64,000 nt of DNA from an uncultured Clostridia bacterium. Lineage in GTDB: Bacteria; Bacillota; Clostridia; Oscillospirales; CAG-272. Both the position numbers and the translations under genes were made by a program. A model generated the notes under the pieces. That model was not told the DNA's origin. It was given only the letters and a program-made list of their open reading frames with translations, and ran no database searches. Position 1 is the first letter of the stretch. Each line of letters opens with the position of its first letter. Location: NCBI GenBank assembly GCA_947630015.1, contig CANRFY010000005.1, positions 40,972 to 104,971 on the forward strand, written 5' to 3'. This document shows positions 52,133-60,896 of the stretch, one piece after another.

Positions 52133-52426
52133 TCACGCGTCGGGTTTATTTTCCGATTTCTCTATATGCGCTCTGATCTCTCTTTCGCGTTCGGCGCAGT
52201 AACTGTACGCGCACTCCATAAAACGCGTGATGCCGGAGCTTTTGTACATTCGGTCGATCGTTTCAAGTATCGACTCGCCGCCGACGTTCATATCGAAGAA
52301 ATAAGAATAGACGCATTCGGTGTAATACGGATTTATCGAGCTGAGTCTTTTATCGTTCATTACGCTCTTGACCGCCATCTCGCTCAATATCCATTTCAGC
52401 GACGTGCTTTCATAAATGTTTTTCAC
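52133..52426 (-). CDS. Unknown 97-residue protein overlapping yigZ
   Basis: The start is GTG 52426, which overlaps the yigZ stop (GTGA). The track shows only a longer frame, 52133-52882, whose upstream part is a shadow of yigZ. The protein begins MKNIYESTSLKWILSEMAVK. It is helical and rich in Tyr and Glu, has Cys at three places (TECVYSYFFD, MECAYSYCAERE), no membrane span and a charged tail. Codon use matches neighbours. No family recognised; coupling to yigZ is the only clue. Confidence 0.6.
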   Translation of the reverse strand: MKNIYESTSLKWILSEMAVKSVMNDKRLSSINPYYTECVYSYFFDMNVGGESILETIDRMYKSSGITRFMECAYSYCAEREREIRAHIEKSENKPDA

Positions 52427-53049
52427 GCGTCGAATCTGACGCCGCGGGACTCGGCCGCGGTGCGTCCCGATGTGATCTCCAAAATGCGCGCGGCGAATTC
52501 GTCCGCGCGCTCGGACGGCACCGCCGCCCTCACGGTCACATTGACGCCGAAATCGGTATCGTCGACGATCGCGCCGAATTTCGGCAGCTCCGCCGAGACG
52601 CGCTGATAATCCGAATACGTCGCCGTCAGCGACATCTCCGCGTATTCGCGGTAAACGACGACGCCCGCGTCGGCGACGGCGAGCTTCGCCGCCTCCGAAT
52701 ATGCGTGGACGAGTCCGCCGGTGCCGAGCAGTATGCCGCCGAAATAGCGCGTCACCACGACGGCGCAGTCGAGCGCGCCCGATCCGTTTATGACGGACAG
52801 TATCGGCAGACCGGCCGTTCCCTGCGGCTCCCCGTCGTCGGAATAGCGCGCGATGCCTCCCTCCGTCATATGATACGCCCACGCGTGATGGCGCGCGTCC
52901 GAATACTGCTTTTTCACAGACGCGACAAATTCGCGCGCCGCCACCTCGTCCGCGACGTGCGCCGCCTGACCGATGAACACCGATCTGCGGTCCTCAAATC
53001 TGCCCTCTCCATATCGGCCAAGGGTCGTATATGTGCGCGTCCCGCTCAC
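52423..53049 (-). CDS. yigZ: YigZ/IMPACT family protein
   Basis: 208 residues. The N-terminal domain has the signature VKKQYSDARHHAWAYHM, DDGEPQGTAGLPIL and VVTRYFGGILLGTGGLVHAYSEAA. The C-terminal domain is of the DUF1949 kind. IMPACT proteins are linked to translation regulation, but the bacterial role is uncertain. The start is GTG 53049 overlapping the hflX stop by 4 nt; its own stop overlaps the next gene. hflX, yigZ and the 97-residue gene form a tight operon. Confidence 0.9.
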   Translation of the reverse strand: MSGTRTYTTLGRYGEGRFEDRRSVFIGQAAHVADEVAAREFVASVKKQYSDARHHAWAYHMTEGGIARYSDDGEPQGTAGLPILSVINGSGALDCAVVVTRYFGGILLGTGGLVHAYSEAAKLAVADAGVVVYREYAEMSLTATYSDYQRVSAELPKFGAIVDDTDFGVNVTVRAAVPSERADEFAARILEITSGRTAAESRGVRFDA

Positions 53050-54350
53050 GGCTTTTCGATGAATCGCGAAAGCTGTCCGCGCGCGGCCTCGTCGGTCACG
53101 GCCGTGACCCTGACGCTGCCGTCGGGAAGATAATCCGTCGATCTGATCTCGGCTCCCGTTCTGTAAAGCTTCGCAAGGCTCGCGCTCTCGGACGGCGGGA
53201 ACAAAAACGTCGTCACGCGCCGCGAGGCGCGCACGGTCGCTTCAAGCGCCGACAAAAGCTCGTCGACGCCGCGTCCCGTCTTCGCCGAAATATAGACGGC
53301 GCGCTTCCCCGACCCCGCGCGCGGTATCTCCCGCGCCGGAAGATCGCATTTGTTGAAAACGTATATGACGGGCTTGCCCTCCGCTCCGAGCGAGAGAAGT
53401 ATATCCTCCGTCACCGATATATGCGACGCGTATTCCGGATCGGACGCGTCGACTATGATAAGGATGATATCGGCGTCCGCCGCCTCGAGCAGCGTCGAAC
53501 GGAACGCCGCGATCAGGTGATGCGGCAGCTTGCGTATGAATCCGACGGTGTCGGTCAGCAGTATGTCCGCGCCCGACGGGAGCTTATATTTGCGCGTCGT
53601 CGGATCGAGCGTCGCGAACAGCTTGTCCTCGGCGAGGATGCCCGCGTCCGTCAGTCTGTTGAGCAGCGTCGATTTGCCCGCGTTCGTATAGCCCACGATC
53701 GAGACTCGCGGCGTCCCCGACCGTTCGCGCGCCGCGCGCATCGTCGCGCGCGTCCGTTCAAGCTCGCGCAGCTCGCCCTCGAGCGCCGATATGCGCGCCC
53801 TCATGCGCCGTCTGTCGCGTTCGAGCTTCGTTTCACCGGGGCCACGCGTGCCTATGGGATTGCCGCCGACCGCGCCCTGACGCGTCATCTCGACGCCGTG
53901 GCCAGCGAGTCGCGGCGCAGAATAGCGAAGCTGCGCCAGCTCGACCTGAAGCTTGCCCTCGCTCGTGACGGCGTGGCGCGCGAATATATCGAGTATCAGC
54001 ATCGAACGGTCGATGACGTCGACGCCGTCGGGAAGTCCGTCCTCGACGTTTTTGATCTGAGACGGCGACAGCTCGTCGTCGAACACGACGAGGTCGACAT
54101 CGTTCGCCTCGCACAGCCCCGACAGCTCCTCCAATTTGCCTTTGCCGATATAAGTTCTGTTGTCCGGCGCGCTCCTCGCCTGCGTCATTGTAAGCGCCGT
54201 CTCGGCCCCCGCCGTGAACGCGAGACATTCAAGCTCGTAAAGCGATTTTACGCAGTCGATCTCCGTCACGTAAAGGCCGTCGTAGACGCCGACGAGCGCC
54301 GCGCGCCGTATTTCGTTTCTTTCGCTTTCGTTGTCGTAAAGCTCAGGCAT
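53046..54350 (-). CDS. hflX: HflX ribosome-associated GTPase
   Basis: 434 residues. The HflX-specific N-terminal domain includes ARSAPDNRTYIGKGKLEEL and VIDRSMLILDIFARHA, then the Gly-rich GNPIGTRGPGETKLERDRRR. The G domain has G1 VGYTNAGKST, G3 DTVGF, G4 NKCD and a G5 of the ISAKTG kind. HflX splits stalled or damaged ribosomes. GGAGG precedes ATG 54350. It is the first gene of the hflX-yigZ operon. Confidence 0.95.
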   Translation of the reverse strand: MPELYDNESERNEIRRAALVGVYDGLYVTEIDCVKSLYELECLAFTAGAETALTMTQARSAPDNRTYIGKGKLEELSGLCEANDVDLVVFDDELSPSQIKNVEDGLPDGVDVIDRSMLILDIFARHAVTSEGKLQVELAQLRYSAPRLAGHGVEMTRQGAVGGNPIGTRGPGETKLERDRRRMRARISALEGELRELERTRATMRAARERSGTPRVSIVGYTNAGKSTLLNRLTDAGILAEDKLFATLDPTTRKYKLPSGADILLTDTVGFIRKLPHHLIAAFRSTLLEAADADIILIIVDASDPEYASHISVTEDILLSLGAEGKPVIYVFNKCDLPAREIPRAGSGKRAVYISAKTGRGVDELLSALEATVRASRRVTTFLFPPSESASLAKLYRTGAEIRSTDYLPDGSVRVTAVTDEAARGQLSRFIEKP

Positions 54351-54386
54351 CGTTTCCTCCGATAAAATTCCGATAAAGTGAAAAAC

Positions 54387-54415
54387 GGAGCGTCACACCG
54401 CGCGTGTGACGCTCC
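54387..54415 (-). terminator. Intrinsic terminator of rpmE
   Basis: A 12-bp stem GGAGCGTCACAC / GTGTGACGCTCC with a 5-nt loop, followed on the minus strand by GTTTTTC. Confidence 0.8.
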
Positions 54416-54452
54416 GAGTCCTGCACCTTTATATGATATGCGGTCCTTTTGA

Positions 54453-54659
54453 TTATTTGCCGCTCGTCTGAAGACGACGCTTGAATTTATCAACACGTCC
54501 GCCCGTGTCCACGAACTTCTGCTTGCCCGTGAAGAACGGATGGCATTTCGAGCAGATCTCAACGCGCATATCGCCCTTGGTGGATCTCGTCACTACGGTT
54601 TCGCCGCAAGCGCATTTAATTGTGCATTCCTTATAATCAGGATGGATACCCTTCTTCAT
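54453..54659 (-). CDS. rpmE: 50S ribosomal protein L31, zinc-binding type
   Basis: 68 residues beginning [19 protein letters not shown]. The zinc ligands CACG and [17 protein letters not shown] are those of the C+ form of L31. ATG 54659 gives the standard N-terminus; the track's extra eight residues are not needed. GAGAGGG lies upstream. It is a single-gene unit with promoter and terminator. An inverted repeat over the promoter hints at regulation. Confidence 0.96.
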   Translation of the reverse strand: MKKGIHPDYKECTIKCACGETVVTRSTKGDMRVEICSKCHPFFTGKQKFVDTGGRVDKFKRRLQTSGK

Positions 54660-54688
54660 TGCACTGTCCCTCTCTTTAGTCATTGTTC

Positions 54689-54729
54689 ACAATACACCGT
54701 ATTGTATCACATAAGTTTTGAAATTGCAA
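54689..54729 (-). promoter_or_regulatory. Promoter of rpmE with overlapping inverted repeat
   Basis: Minus strand: TTGCAA (54729-54724), 17 bp, TACAAT (54706-54701). The inverted repeat ACAATAC-ACC-GTATTGT (54689-54705) overlaps the -10 box and start site. Confidence 0.6.
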
Positions 54730-54776
54730 TAGCGAATCGAAATTTTTCATAAATTTTTTCAAGCGGCAGATAATCG

Positions 54777-55535
54777 TCACTCGGAGCCGATGGCGCGGCG
54801 CAGATCGGCGAGAATCTTCTTTTCGAGCCGCGATATATACGACTGCGATATGCCGAGCATTTTCGCGACCTCCGCCTGCGTCCGTTCGCGTCCGCCGCCG
54901 AGTCCGAACCGCAGCGTGATTATTACCTGCTCGCGCTCGGGCAGACTGTCGACGGCCTGATGCAGCAGCTTATAGTCCTCGTCGTGTTCGATCTTGCCGT
55001 AGACCTCGTCCTCGTCCGTCGACAATACGTCGGAGAGCAAAAGCTCGTTTCCGTCCCAGTCGACGTTGAGCGGCTCGTCGATCGACACGTCGGGCCGTCT
55101 GCCCGAATATTTGCGTATGTGCATCAAAATCTCGTTTTCGATGCATCTCGACGCGTATGTCGCCAGCTTTATGCCCCTGTCGGGCCTGAATGTGTTGACG
55201 GCTTTTATCAGTCCGATCGTGCCGATGCTCGTCAGATCCTCAAGATCGGTGCCGGAGCTTTCAAATTTTTTCGCGATATAGACGACGAGGCGCAGGTTCC
55301 GCTCGATCAGAACGCCGCGCAGCTCCGGCTCGTCGTCGAGCCGCGACAGTATATCGGCTTCCTCCGCCTGCGACAGCGGCGGAGGAAGCACGTCCCTGCC
55401 GCCGATATAGTACGATTCCCCGTCGCGGATGAATCGCCATGCGCGAACGAATGCGGCGCGCAGCTTCGCCCGCGCCGCCGCTATGCGGGCCGCCATCTTT
55501 TTTGCGTCAAATATCGATTTCAATTTACGGATCAT
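54777..55535 (-). CDS. sigE: Sporulation sigma factor SigE (pro-sigma-E)
   Basis: 252 residues. The mature part is close to B. subtilis Sig[85 protein letters not shown] and [13 protein letters not shown]. The region ahead of YYIGG, about 42 residues rich in Lys, Arg and Ala, is the pro-sequence that SpoIIGA removes; the B. subtilis precursor has about 27 residues in this part. It directs early mother-cell transcription. ATG 55535 has AAGGGGGAAAGG upstream and overlaps spoIIGA by 11 nt. Confidence 0.95.
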   Translation of the reverse strand: MIRKLKSIFDAKKMAARIAAARAKLRAAFVRAWRFIRDGESYYIGGRDVLPPPLSQAEEADILSRLDDEPELRGVLIERNLRLVVYIAKKFESSGTDLEDLTSIGTIGLIKAVNTFRPDRGIKLATYASRCIENEILMHIRKYSGRRPDVSIDEPLNVDWDGNELLLSDVLSTDEDEVYGKIEHDEDYKLLHQAVDSLPEREQVIITLRFGLGGGRERTQAEVAKMLGISQSYISRLEKKILADLRRAIGSE

Positions 55536-56415
55536 GCCTTTCCCCCTTAACGATCGTTTCAAATATCGGGGCGCGCGCGGCCTCTGCCGGAAATATCGCG
55601 TCGCACCCTCCGAATCCGTCCTTTTTATCCGATATCGCGAGGATGAAGTCGTATTCGCGGCCGTCGGACGAGACACAGTCCGGCCTGTATCCGACGAGCA
55701 TCCCCCGCCCGTACACGTTCGATACGGGCAATAGTCTCACGCGCGCCGCGTCCTCCGGCTTGCACGAATCGAGCGCGCGCGCGATATCGTCGCTTTTGGC
55801 GGCGTCGATCAGCTCGCGCGGCAGGATAGCGCGCGCCGCGTCGGCGGAGATTATTACCGCGGCTCTGCACGATACGGGATCGCGCAGCAGATTTCCGCTG
55901 TCGCACAGCGCGTCATACGATCCTTCGCCGTATGGAGTTTTTACCGTTATGCGCTTTTTTTCGATCCCGCGTCTGCGCGCCGCGATCCTCGCGCCGGCGG
56001 CGACCGCCGTCGCCGCTATCGCCGCCACGGCCGCCATGACGCCCGCGTCGGGGACGCCGCCTCCGTCGAGCGAATCGCCGTATCCCGCGCCGAGCGAATA
56101 AACTGCCGTCATCGCGCCTCCGAGCGCGCATCCGACGGAAAAATGGAGTACGGCCGCGCCGATGCAGAACGCGGCGCCGCCGCGTTTGTACGCGCACAGG
56201 CACATCACGGCCGACACGGCGAGCGTCACGGCGATATAGAGCGCCTCCGGCAGCTCGAAAAACAGCGCCGACACGGCGTAGACCGCGCCTATCGCCGCCG
56301 CCGCGCACAGCCGCGCCGTCCGCATCGGCGCTGACAGCAGCCGCCCCGTTATGTACAGCGACACATAATCGAGGCTGAAATTCACCAAAAACAGTACGTC
56401 CGCGTATACGGTCAC
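55525..56415 (-). CDS. spoIIGA: SpoIIGA sigma-E processing protease
   Basis: 296 residues. Five or so membrane helices (1-155) start with [20 protein letters not shown], typical of SpoIIGA. The C-terminal aspartic-protease half has its catalytic motif in [14 protein letters not shown]. As a dimer it cuts pro-sigma-E after forespore signalling by SpoIIR. I use GTG 56415 with GGAGG 7 nt upstream; the track start at 56484 is beyond the promoter. It is a strong sign of endospore formation. Confidence 0.93.
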   Translation of the reverse strand: MTVYADVLFLVNFSLDYVSLYITGRLLSAPMRTARLCAAAAIGAVYAVSALFFELPEALYIAVTLAVSAVMCLCAYKRGGAAFCIGAAVLHFSVGCALGGAMTAVYSLGAGYGDSLDGGGVPDAGVMAAVAAIAATAVAAGARIAARRRGIEKKRITVKTPYGEGSYDALCDSGNLLRDPVSCRAAVIISADAARAILPRELIDAAKSDDIARALDSCKPEDAARVRLLPVSNVYGRGMLVGYRPDCVSSDGREYDFILAISDKKDGFGGCDAIFPAEAARAPIFETIVKGERHDP

Positions 56416-56436
56416 CGCATCACCTCCCACCGTCCG

Positions 56437-56442
56437 ATTATA
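56437..56442 (-). promoter_or_regulatory. -10 element of the spoIIGA-sigE promoter
   Basis: TATAAT on the minus strand, 21 nt before the GTG, with no -35 hexamer at 17 bp. That is consistent with activation by Spo0A, as known for this operon; I could not pick out a clear Spo0A box. Confidence 0.45.
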
Positions 56443-56662
56443 CGCCGCGCGGGATGCAAATCGGGTCGGTGTGTGCGGGCGCATTTTCAGTGTTTGCGTT
56501 ATGTTCCGTTATTTCCCGCGCGGCCGACGCGCGTTCATATTTCGTTCACAATTCGATGCTGTGTAAACTTTATGCTCCGCTCTTGCGCCGCAGAATAAAT
56601 TTGTGCTATAATGAAGCCGTAATTAGTTTAAGTATAAAGTATATGAAAAGGAGATGCACTTT

Positions 56663-58714
56663 ATGGGACCTATGATGGGACCTCCCCCGGGCGGAGGGAG
56701 ACAAAACGACAAACTGAAGCCGCCGAGGCCGAAAAATATCAAAGAGGTGCCGAAATACGTCTGGACGGTCGTATCAGGCTCGCTCTTCCGCCTGTTCTAC
56801 ATATTCAGACTCGTGTGGGAGGCGCGTCCGTCGCTTTTGTTCATAATGATATTCATGAGCATTTTCAACGGCGTGATCCCCGTAATCGGCGCTCTTATCG
56901 CCGGCGACTTGCTTAACTCGCTGACAAATCCGCTCAAGGTCGAGGGATATTCCGCGATCGGAAATCTGATCGTCCACGTCTCGGGCGCGCTCGAATCAGG
57001 CGACGGCTGGCGCATCATTTTGTCGCTGCTCGTTTTGCAGTTCGCCTATATGCTGTTCAATTCGATTATCGGCAGCCTTTACAATATGTTCGTCAATATC
57101 TCCGGCGAGATCGTGACGAACCATATCAAGGTCAAGATCATCAATAAGGCCAAGGACGTCGACGTCGCGAGCTTCGATCTGCCAGAGTTTTACGAAAAGC
57201 TCGAAAACGCGAACCGAGAGGCCGGTATGCGCCCGATCAACATAATGCGTTCGACGTTCTCGCTCGTCAGCACCGTCATCAGCATGGTGAGCTTCATTTC
57301 GATTCTGACCGCCGTCGGCGCATGGATGCCCGTCGTCGTCATCGTGCTTGCGATCCCGTCGGCGATCATCAATTTCACATACAGGCGAAAGACGTTTTGG
57401 TATATGCGCCGCCGCTCCAAGGACCGCCGTCAGATGGATTATTACAGCAATCTGATGGTAAACAAGGATATGGTCAAGGAGATACGCCTGTTCGGTCTGT
57501 CCGACACGTTCATCGACCGCTTCCGTCAGACGTTCAAAAATTACTACGCCGGAATCAAGCGTCTGATCGTGAACGAAAATCTCTGGCACATCGCGATCGC
57601 GATCTTCACCTCGGTCGTCAACTGCCTGCTCTATCTCGTGATCGCGCGCAACGTGTTCCTCGGCGTGTTCTTCATCAGCAATTACTCCGTCTATACGAAC
57701 GCGCTGAATCAGGTGTCGTCCGGCGTGTCGTCGCTCATTACGACGACGTCCTCCATCTATGAAGGAACGCTCTTCATCGACAACACGATCCTGTTCATGG
57801 CCGAGAAAAAACGAATAGTGCCGATCCTCGACGAGCCGCGCCACGTCAAGCGCCATACGGGTCACACGATCGAATTCCGCCACGTCAGCTTCCGCTATCC
57901 GGGGACCGAGCGCATGGTGCTGAAGGATATCAATTTCAAGCTCGAAGAGGGCGAAACGTGCGTGCTTGTCGGGCTTAACGGCGCGGGCAAGACGACGCTG
58001 ATCAAGCTTTTGACGCGTCTATACGATCCGACCGAGGGCGTGATTTTGCTCGACGGATACGACATCCGCGAATACGATACGGACGAGCTTTACGAGATGT
58101 TCGGCATCATCTTCCAGGATTTCGGCAAATACGCCGTATCCGTCAAGGAGAACATCGAGTTCGGCGACATCGCGCGGGAACACAGCGAGGCCGATATCAT
58201 AGAGGCGGCGAAACAGTCGGCCGCCGACGATTTCATCGAGAAGCTGCCGGACGGCTATAAGACGCCGCTGATGCGCTATTTCGAGGAAAGCGGCATCGAG
58301 CTTTCGATCGGTCAGTGGCAGAAGCTCTCCATCGCGCGCGCGTTCTATTCGGATTCGGATTTCCTCATCCTCGACGAGCCTACGGCGTCGCTCGACGCCA
58401 TCGCCGAGCAGGAGATCTTCAATCAGTTCGATTCGCTGCGCGCCGATAAGACGACGATATTCGTCTCGCACAGACTGTCGAGCGCGACGGTCGCCTCGAA
58501 AATACTCGTTCTCGAATACGGCGAGATCATCGAGGAGGGCAATCACAGCCAGCTCATGAACAAGCACGGACGGTATTACGAGCTGTTCTCAACGCAGGCA
58601 AAGCGATATCTCACCGAGGTCGACGAGAGCGATAAGCTGCCCGAAGACGGCGGCGCGCCGTCAAACGGCCGCGGCCGCGGCATGATGCCCCGCCCCGCCG
58701 GCGCAGAATCATAA
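56663..58714 (+). CDS. ABC exporter, fused membrane and ATPase domains
   Basis: 683 residues. The N-terminus is Gly/Met/Pro-rich (MGPMMGPPPGGGRQNDK) and the C-terminus also ends in Gly/Arg/Pro residues. About six membrane helices (45-380) precede the ATPase: Walker A VGLNGAGKTT, Q-loop IIFQDFGKY, signature ELSIGQWQKL and Walker B FLILDEPTASLD. The SIGQWQ form is common in exporters of peptides and bacteriocin-like molecules in Firmicutes. No substrate gene is adjacent. AAGGAG sets ATG 56663 rather than 56654. A TATAAT at 56607 may be its -10 box. Confidence 0.88.
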   Translation: MGPMMGPPPGGGRQNDKLKPPRPKNIKEVPKYVWTVVSGSLFRLFYIFRLVWEARPSLLFIMIFMSIFNGVIPVIGALIAGDLLNSLTNPLKVEGYSAIGNLIVHVSGALESGDGWRIILSLLVLQFAYMLFNSIIGSLYNMFVNISGEIVTNHIKVKIINKAKDVDVASFDLPEFYEKLENANREAGMRPINIMRSTFSLVSTVISMVSFISILTAVGAWMPVVVIVLAIPSAIINFTYRRKTFWYMRRRSKDRRQMDYYSNLMVNKDMVKEIRLFGLSDTFIDRFRQTFKNYYAGIKRLIVNENLWHIAIAIFTSVVNCLLYLVIARNVFLGVFFISNYSVYTNALNQVSSGVSSLITTTSSIYEGTLFIDNTILFMAEKKRIVPILDEPRHVKRHTGHTIEFRHVSFRYPGTERMVLKDINFKLEEGETCVLVGLNGAGKTTLIKLLTRLYDPTEGVILLDGYDIREYDTDELYEMFGIIFQDFGKYAVSVKENIEFGDIAREHSEADIIEAAKQSAADDFIEKLPDGYKTPLMRYFEESGIELSIGQWQKLSIARAFYSDSDFLILDEPTASLDAIAEQEIFNQFDSLRADKTTIFVSHRLSSATVASKILVLEYGEIIEEGNHSQLMNKHGRYYELFSTQAKRYLTEVDESDKLPEDGGAPSNGRGRGMMPRPAGAES

Positions 58715-58719
58715 CGATA

Positions 58720-58747
58720 AAAGACGCGCTCACGCGCGTCTTTTTTT
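58720..58747 (+). terminator. Intrinsic terminator of the ABC exporter gene
   Basis: A 10-bp stem AAAGACGCGC / GCGCGTCTTT with loop TCAC and a long T-run. Confidence 0.88.
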
Positions 58748-58762
58748 CGCTGAAATATTGCT

Positions 58763-58935
58763 TACGAACGTGCGGCGCAGAAACGAACACACTTGCCATA
58801 AAACTCCTGAAAGAATAGTTTTTGAAAAATTCTTAAGGGGGCAGATGCGAAGCATCTGCTAAATTTCCGCTTGCGGAAAGTTCAACTTTCTTTCAAAAAC
58901 TTTCCTTAAGCGGGGTGCGGGGTTGAACCCCGCGT
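58763..58935 (+). repeat. Dispersed intergenic hairpin repeat, variant copy R3
   Basis: The left end repeats the ACGAACGTGCGGCGCAGA-type unit of R1/R2, up to ACACTTGCCATAAA. The middle differs and has hairpins GCAGATGC-GAA-GCATCTGC (58841-58859) and TTTCCGCTTGCGGAAA (58864-58879). The right end has CTTAAGCGGGGTGCGGGG and GCGGGG-TTGAA-CCCCGC. It accounts for most of the 366-bp gap; no ORF is seen in it. Confidence 0.7.
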
Positions 58936-59015
58936 GGCGCAGGTTTCGCGCCCGAATCTGTTGCAATCGCACGAAAATGGTATTTCAAACGGAATATTTT
59001 GTCGCAAAACACAAA

Positions 59016-59044
59016 TTGACACCAAACATCTTTACGCATATAAT
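59016..59044 (+). promoter_or_regulatory. Consensus promoter of aspartate kinase
   Basis: TTGACA (59016-59021), 17 bp, TATAAT (59039-59044): a perfect consensus. Confidence 0.85.
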
Positions 59045-59080
59045 ATAGTAACATTATGATAATATCAAGAGGTAGAAGAA

Positions 59081-60412
59081 GTGCAGGTCAAGGCAGTAAA
59101 ATTCGGCGGGACGTCCCTGTCGGACGCGGGGCAGTTCCGCAAGGTATACGACATCGTTAAAAGCGACGAGAGCCGCCGCTACGTCGTAGCGTCGGCTCCG
59201 GGCAAGCGCCACGGAAGCGACACCAAGGTCACGGATATGCTGTACGCCTGCTATGATATGGCGGCGGCCGGACTCCCCATCGACGCATTCTTCGACGGCA
59301 TCCGCGCTCGCTTCGACGACATAATCGCGGGACTCGGACTCGATTACAATCTCGACGACGAATACGAATACATCAAATCTACTCTGCGCCACGGCGCAGG
59401 ACGCGATTACGCCGCGTCCCGCGGCGAATATCTGAGCGCCAAAATTCTCGCCCGCTACCTCGGCTACGATTTCATCGACGCGTGCCATGTCGTGTTCTTC
59501 CGCGACGACGGCAGCTTCGACGACGAGTACACGTACCGCAATCTCGAATCTGTTCTGCGCGGCCACGAGCGCGCCGTCATCCCGGGCTTTTACGGCGTGA
59601 TGCCGAACGGCACGATCAAGACGTTCTCGCGCGGCGGCTCCGATATCACGGGCGCTATCGTCGCGCGCGCCGCAAACGCCGATATTTACGAAAACTGGAC
59701 GGACGTTTCGGGCTTCCTCATGACCGATCCGCGCATCGTCCCCTCCCCGCTCCAGATCAAAACGGTCACATACCGCGAGCTGCGCGAGCTTTCATATATG
59801 GGCGCGGGCGTTCTGCACGAGGACAGCGTGTTCCCCGTCAGAACCGTCGGCATACCGATCAATATCAGGAATACTAACGATCCCGAAGAACGCGGCACGA
59901 TGATAGTCTCGTCCGTCAACTGCGCCGATCTCGTCGGCAGCGATCACGTCATCACCGGCATCGCGGGCAAAAAGAGCTTTTCCGTTATCAGGATCGAGAA
60001 GGACCGCATGGCGTATCAGCGCGGATTTTTGCGCCGCGTGTTCGAGATACTCGATCTGAACGGCGTCAACGTCGAGCATATCCCGTCCGGCATCGATACT
60101 GTGTCCGTCATCGTCCATTCGAGCGAGCTGACGGGCAAAAAGGAGCTTCTCACCGAATCGCTGAGACGCGCCGTCAATCCCGATTACATCGAGATACAGG
60201 ACGGACTCGCGCTGATCGCCGTCGTCGGACGCGGAATGGTCGGAAAGCCCGGCGTCGCGTCGCGTATTTTCGACGCCGTGGCCGGCGCGCATATCAACGT
60301 CCGTATGATGGATCAGGGCCTCGGCGAGCTTAACGTCATCGTCGGCGTCGACGAATCCGATTTTGAATCGGCGCTGCGCGCCATTTACAGCGCGTTCGTC
60401 GATAAACAGTGA
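59081..60412 (+). CDS. Aspartate kinase (monofunctional, ACT-domain regulated)
   Basis: 443 residues. VKAVKFGGTSLSDAGQFRKV is the catalytic start; GEYLSAKILARYL, VIPGFYGVMPNGTIKTFSRGGSDITGAIVARA and NWTDVSGFLMTDPRIV follow. The C-terminal 130 residues form two ACT domains (with GKPGVASRIFDAVAGAHINVRMMDQG), which bind Lys or Thr as inhibitors in this family. It phosphorylates aspartate for lysine, threonine, methionine and diaminopimelate. The start is GTG 59081 with AGAGGT upstream. It stands alone. Confidence 0.94.
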   Translation: MQVKAVKFGGTSLSDAGQFRKVYDIVKSDESRRYVVASAPGKRHGSDTKVTDMLYACYDMAAAGLPIDAFFDGIRARFDDIIAGLGLDYNLDDEYEYIKSTLRHGAGRDYAASRGEYLSAKILARYLGYDFIDACHVVFFRDDGSFDDEYTYRNLESVLRGHERAVIPGFYGVMPNGTIKTFSRGGSDITGAIVARAANADIYENWTDVSGFLMTDPRIVPSPLQIKTVTYRELRELSYMGAGVLHEDSVFPVRTVGIPINIRNTNDPEERGTMIVSSVNCADLVGSDHVITGIAGKKSFSVIRIEKDRMAYQRGFLRRVFEILDLNGVNVEHIPSGIDTVSVIVHSSELTGKKELLTESLRRAVNPDYIEIQDGLALIAVVGRGMVGKPGVASRIFDAVAGAHINVRMMDQGLGELNVIVGVDESDFESALRAIYSAFVDKQ

Positions 60413-60427
60413 TCGCAAAACGGCAAA

Positions 60428-60456
60428 GGGGAAGAAGATTTAAAATCTTCTTCCCC
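60428..60456. terminator. Bidirectional terminator between aspartate kinase and HIT genes
   Basis: An 11-bp stem GGGGAAGAAGA / TCTTCTTCCCC with loop TTTAAAA, between convergent genes. Its purine-arm sequence resembles the hairpins at 3138 and 32787. Confidence 0.75.
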
Positions 60457-60468
60457 TCAAAATGAAGC

Positions 60469-60810
60469 TCACGAGACTATATGCTCCGGCAGCTTTTTGC
60501 CGCCGAGTATGTGGAAATGCAGATGCTTCACGCTCTGGCATCCGTCCTCGCCGCAGTTCGTCACGATGCGGTAGCCGTTGTCGGCGCCTCCGAGACGCGC
60601 TATCTTCGGCGCAAGCTCGAATATGTGCGCGACGACGGCGCTGTTTTCGGGCGTGATCTCATCCGCCGAGCCGATGTGGGCTTTCGGTATGACAAGCACA
60701 TGGCAGGGCGCCTCCGGCGCTATATCGCGAAACGCTAATATCAGTTCGTCCTCATAAACCTTTGTCGACGGGATATCTCCCGCCGCGATGCCGCAGAACA
60801 GGCAGTCCAT
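60469..60810 (-). CDS. HIT (histidine triad) family nucleotide hydrolase
   Basis: 113 residues. It starts DCLFCGIAAGDIPSTKVYEDE, with Cys residues that bind zinc in many members, and ends with the histidine triad KHLHFHILGGKKL. This is the Hint branch, which cleaves nucleoside phosphoramidates and acyl-AMPs. AGGAG sets ATG 60810. It is divergent from the amidohydrolase gene. Confidence 0.93.
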   Translation of the reverse strand: MDCLFCGIAAGDIPSTKVYEDELILAFRDIAPEAPCHVLVIPKAHIGSADEITPENSAVVAHIFELAPKIARLGGADNGYRIVTNCGEDGCQSVKHLHFHILGGKKLPEHIVS

Positions 60811-60896
60811 ATAAATTCTCCTTTGATACATATTTTTTATAAGTTTATCATAAATCAGCGCCGATATCAATAGCAAGCTCGGCGAAAGGATGTAAA

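Noticed and set aside
52427-52882. Upstream part of the track ORF 52133-52882
   Set aside because: This is an out-of-frame shadow of yigZ. Only the last 97 codons, from GTG 52426, look real.
53031-54365. 444-codon plus-strand ORF
   Set aside because: Antisense to hflX, which has all its G motifs.
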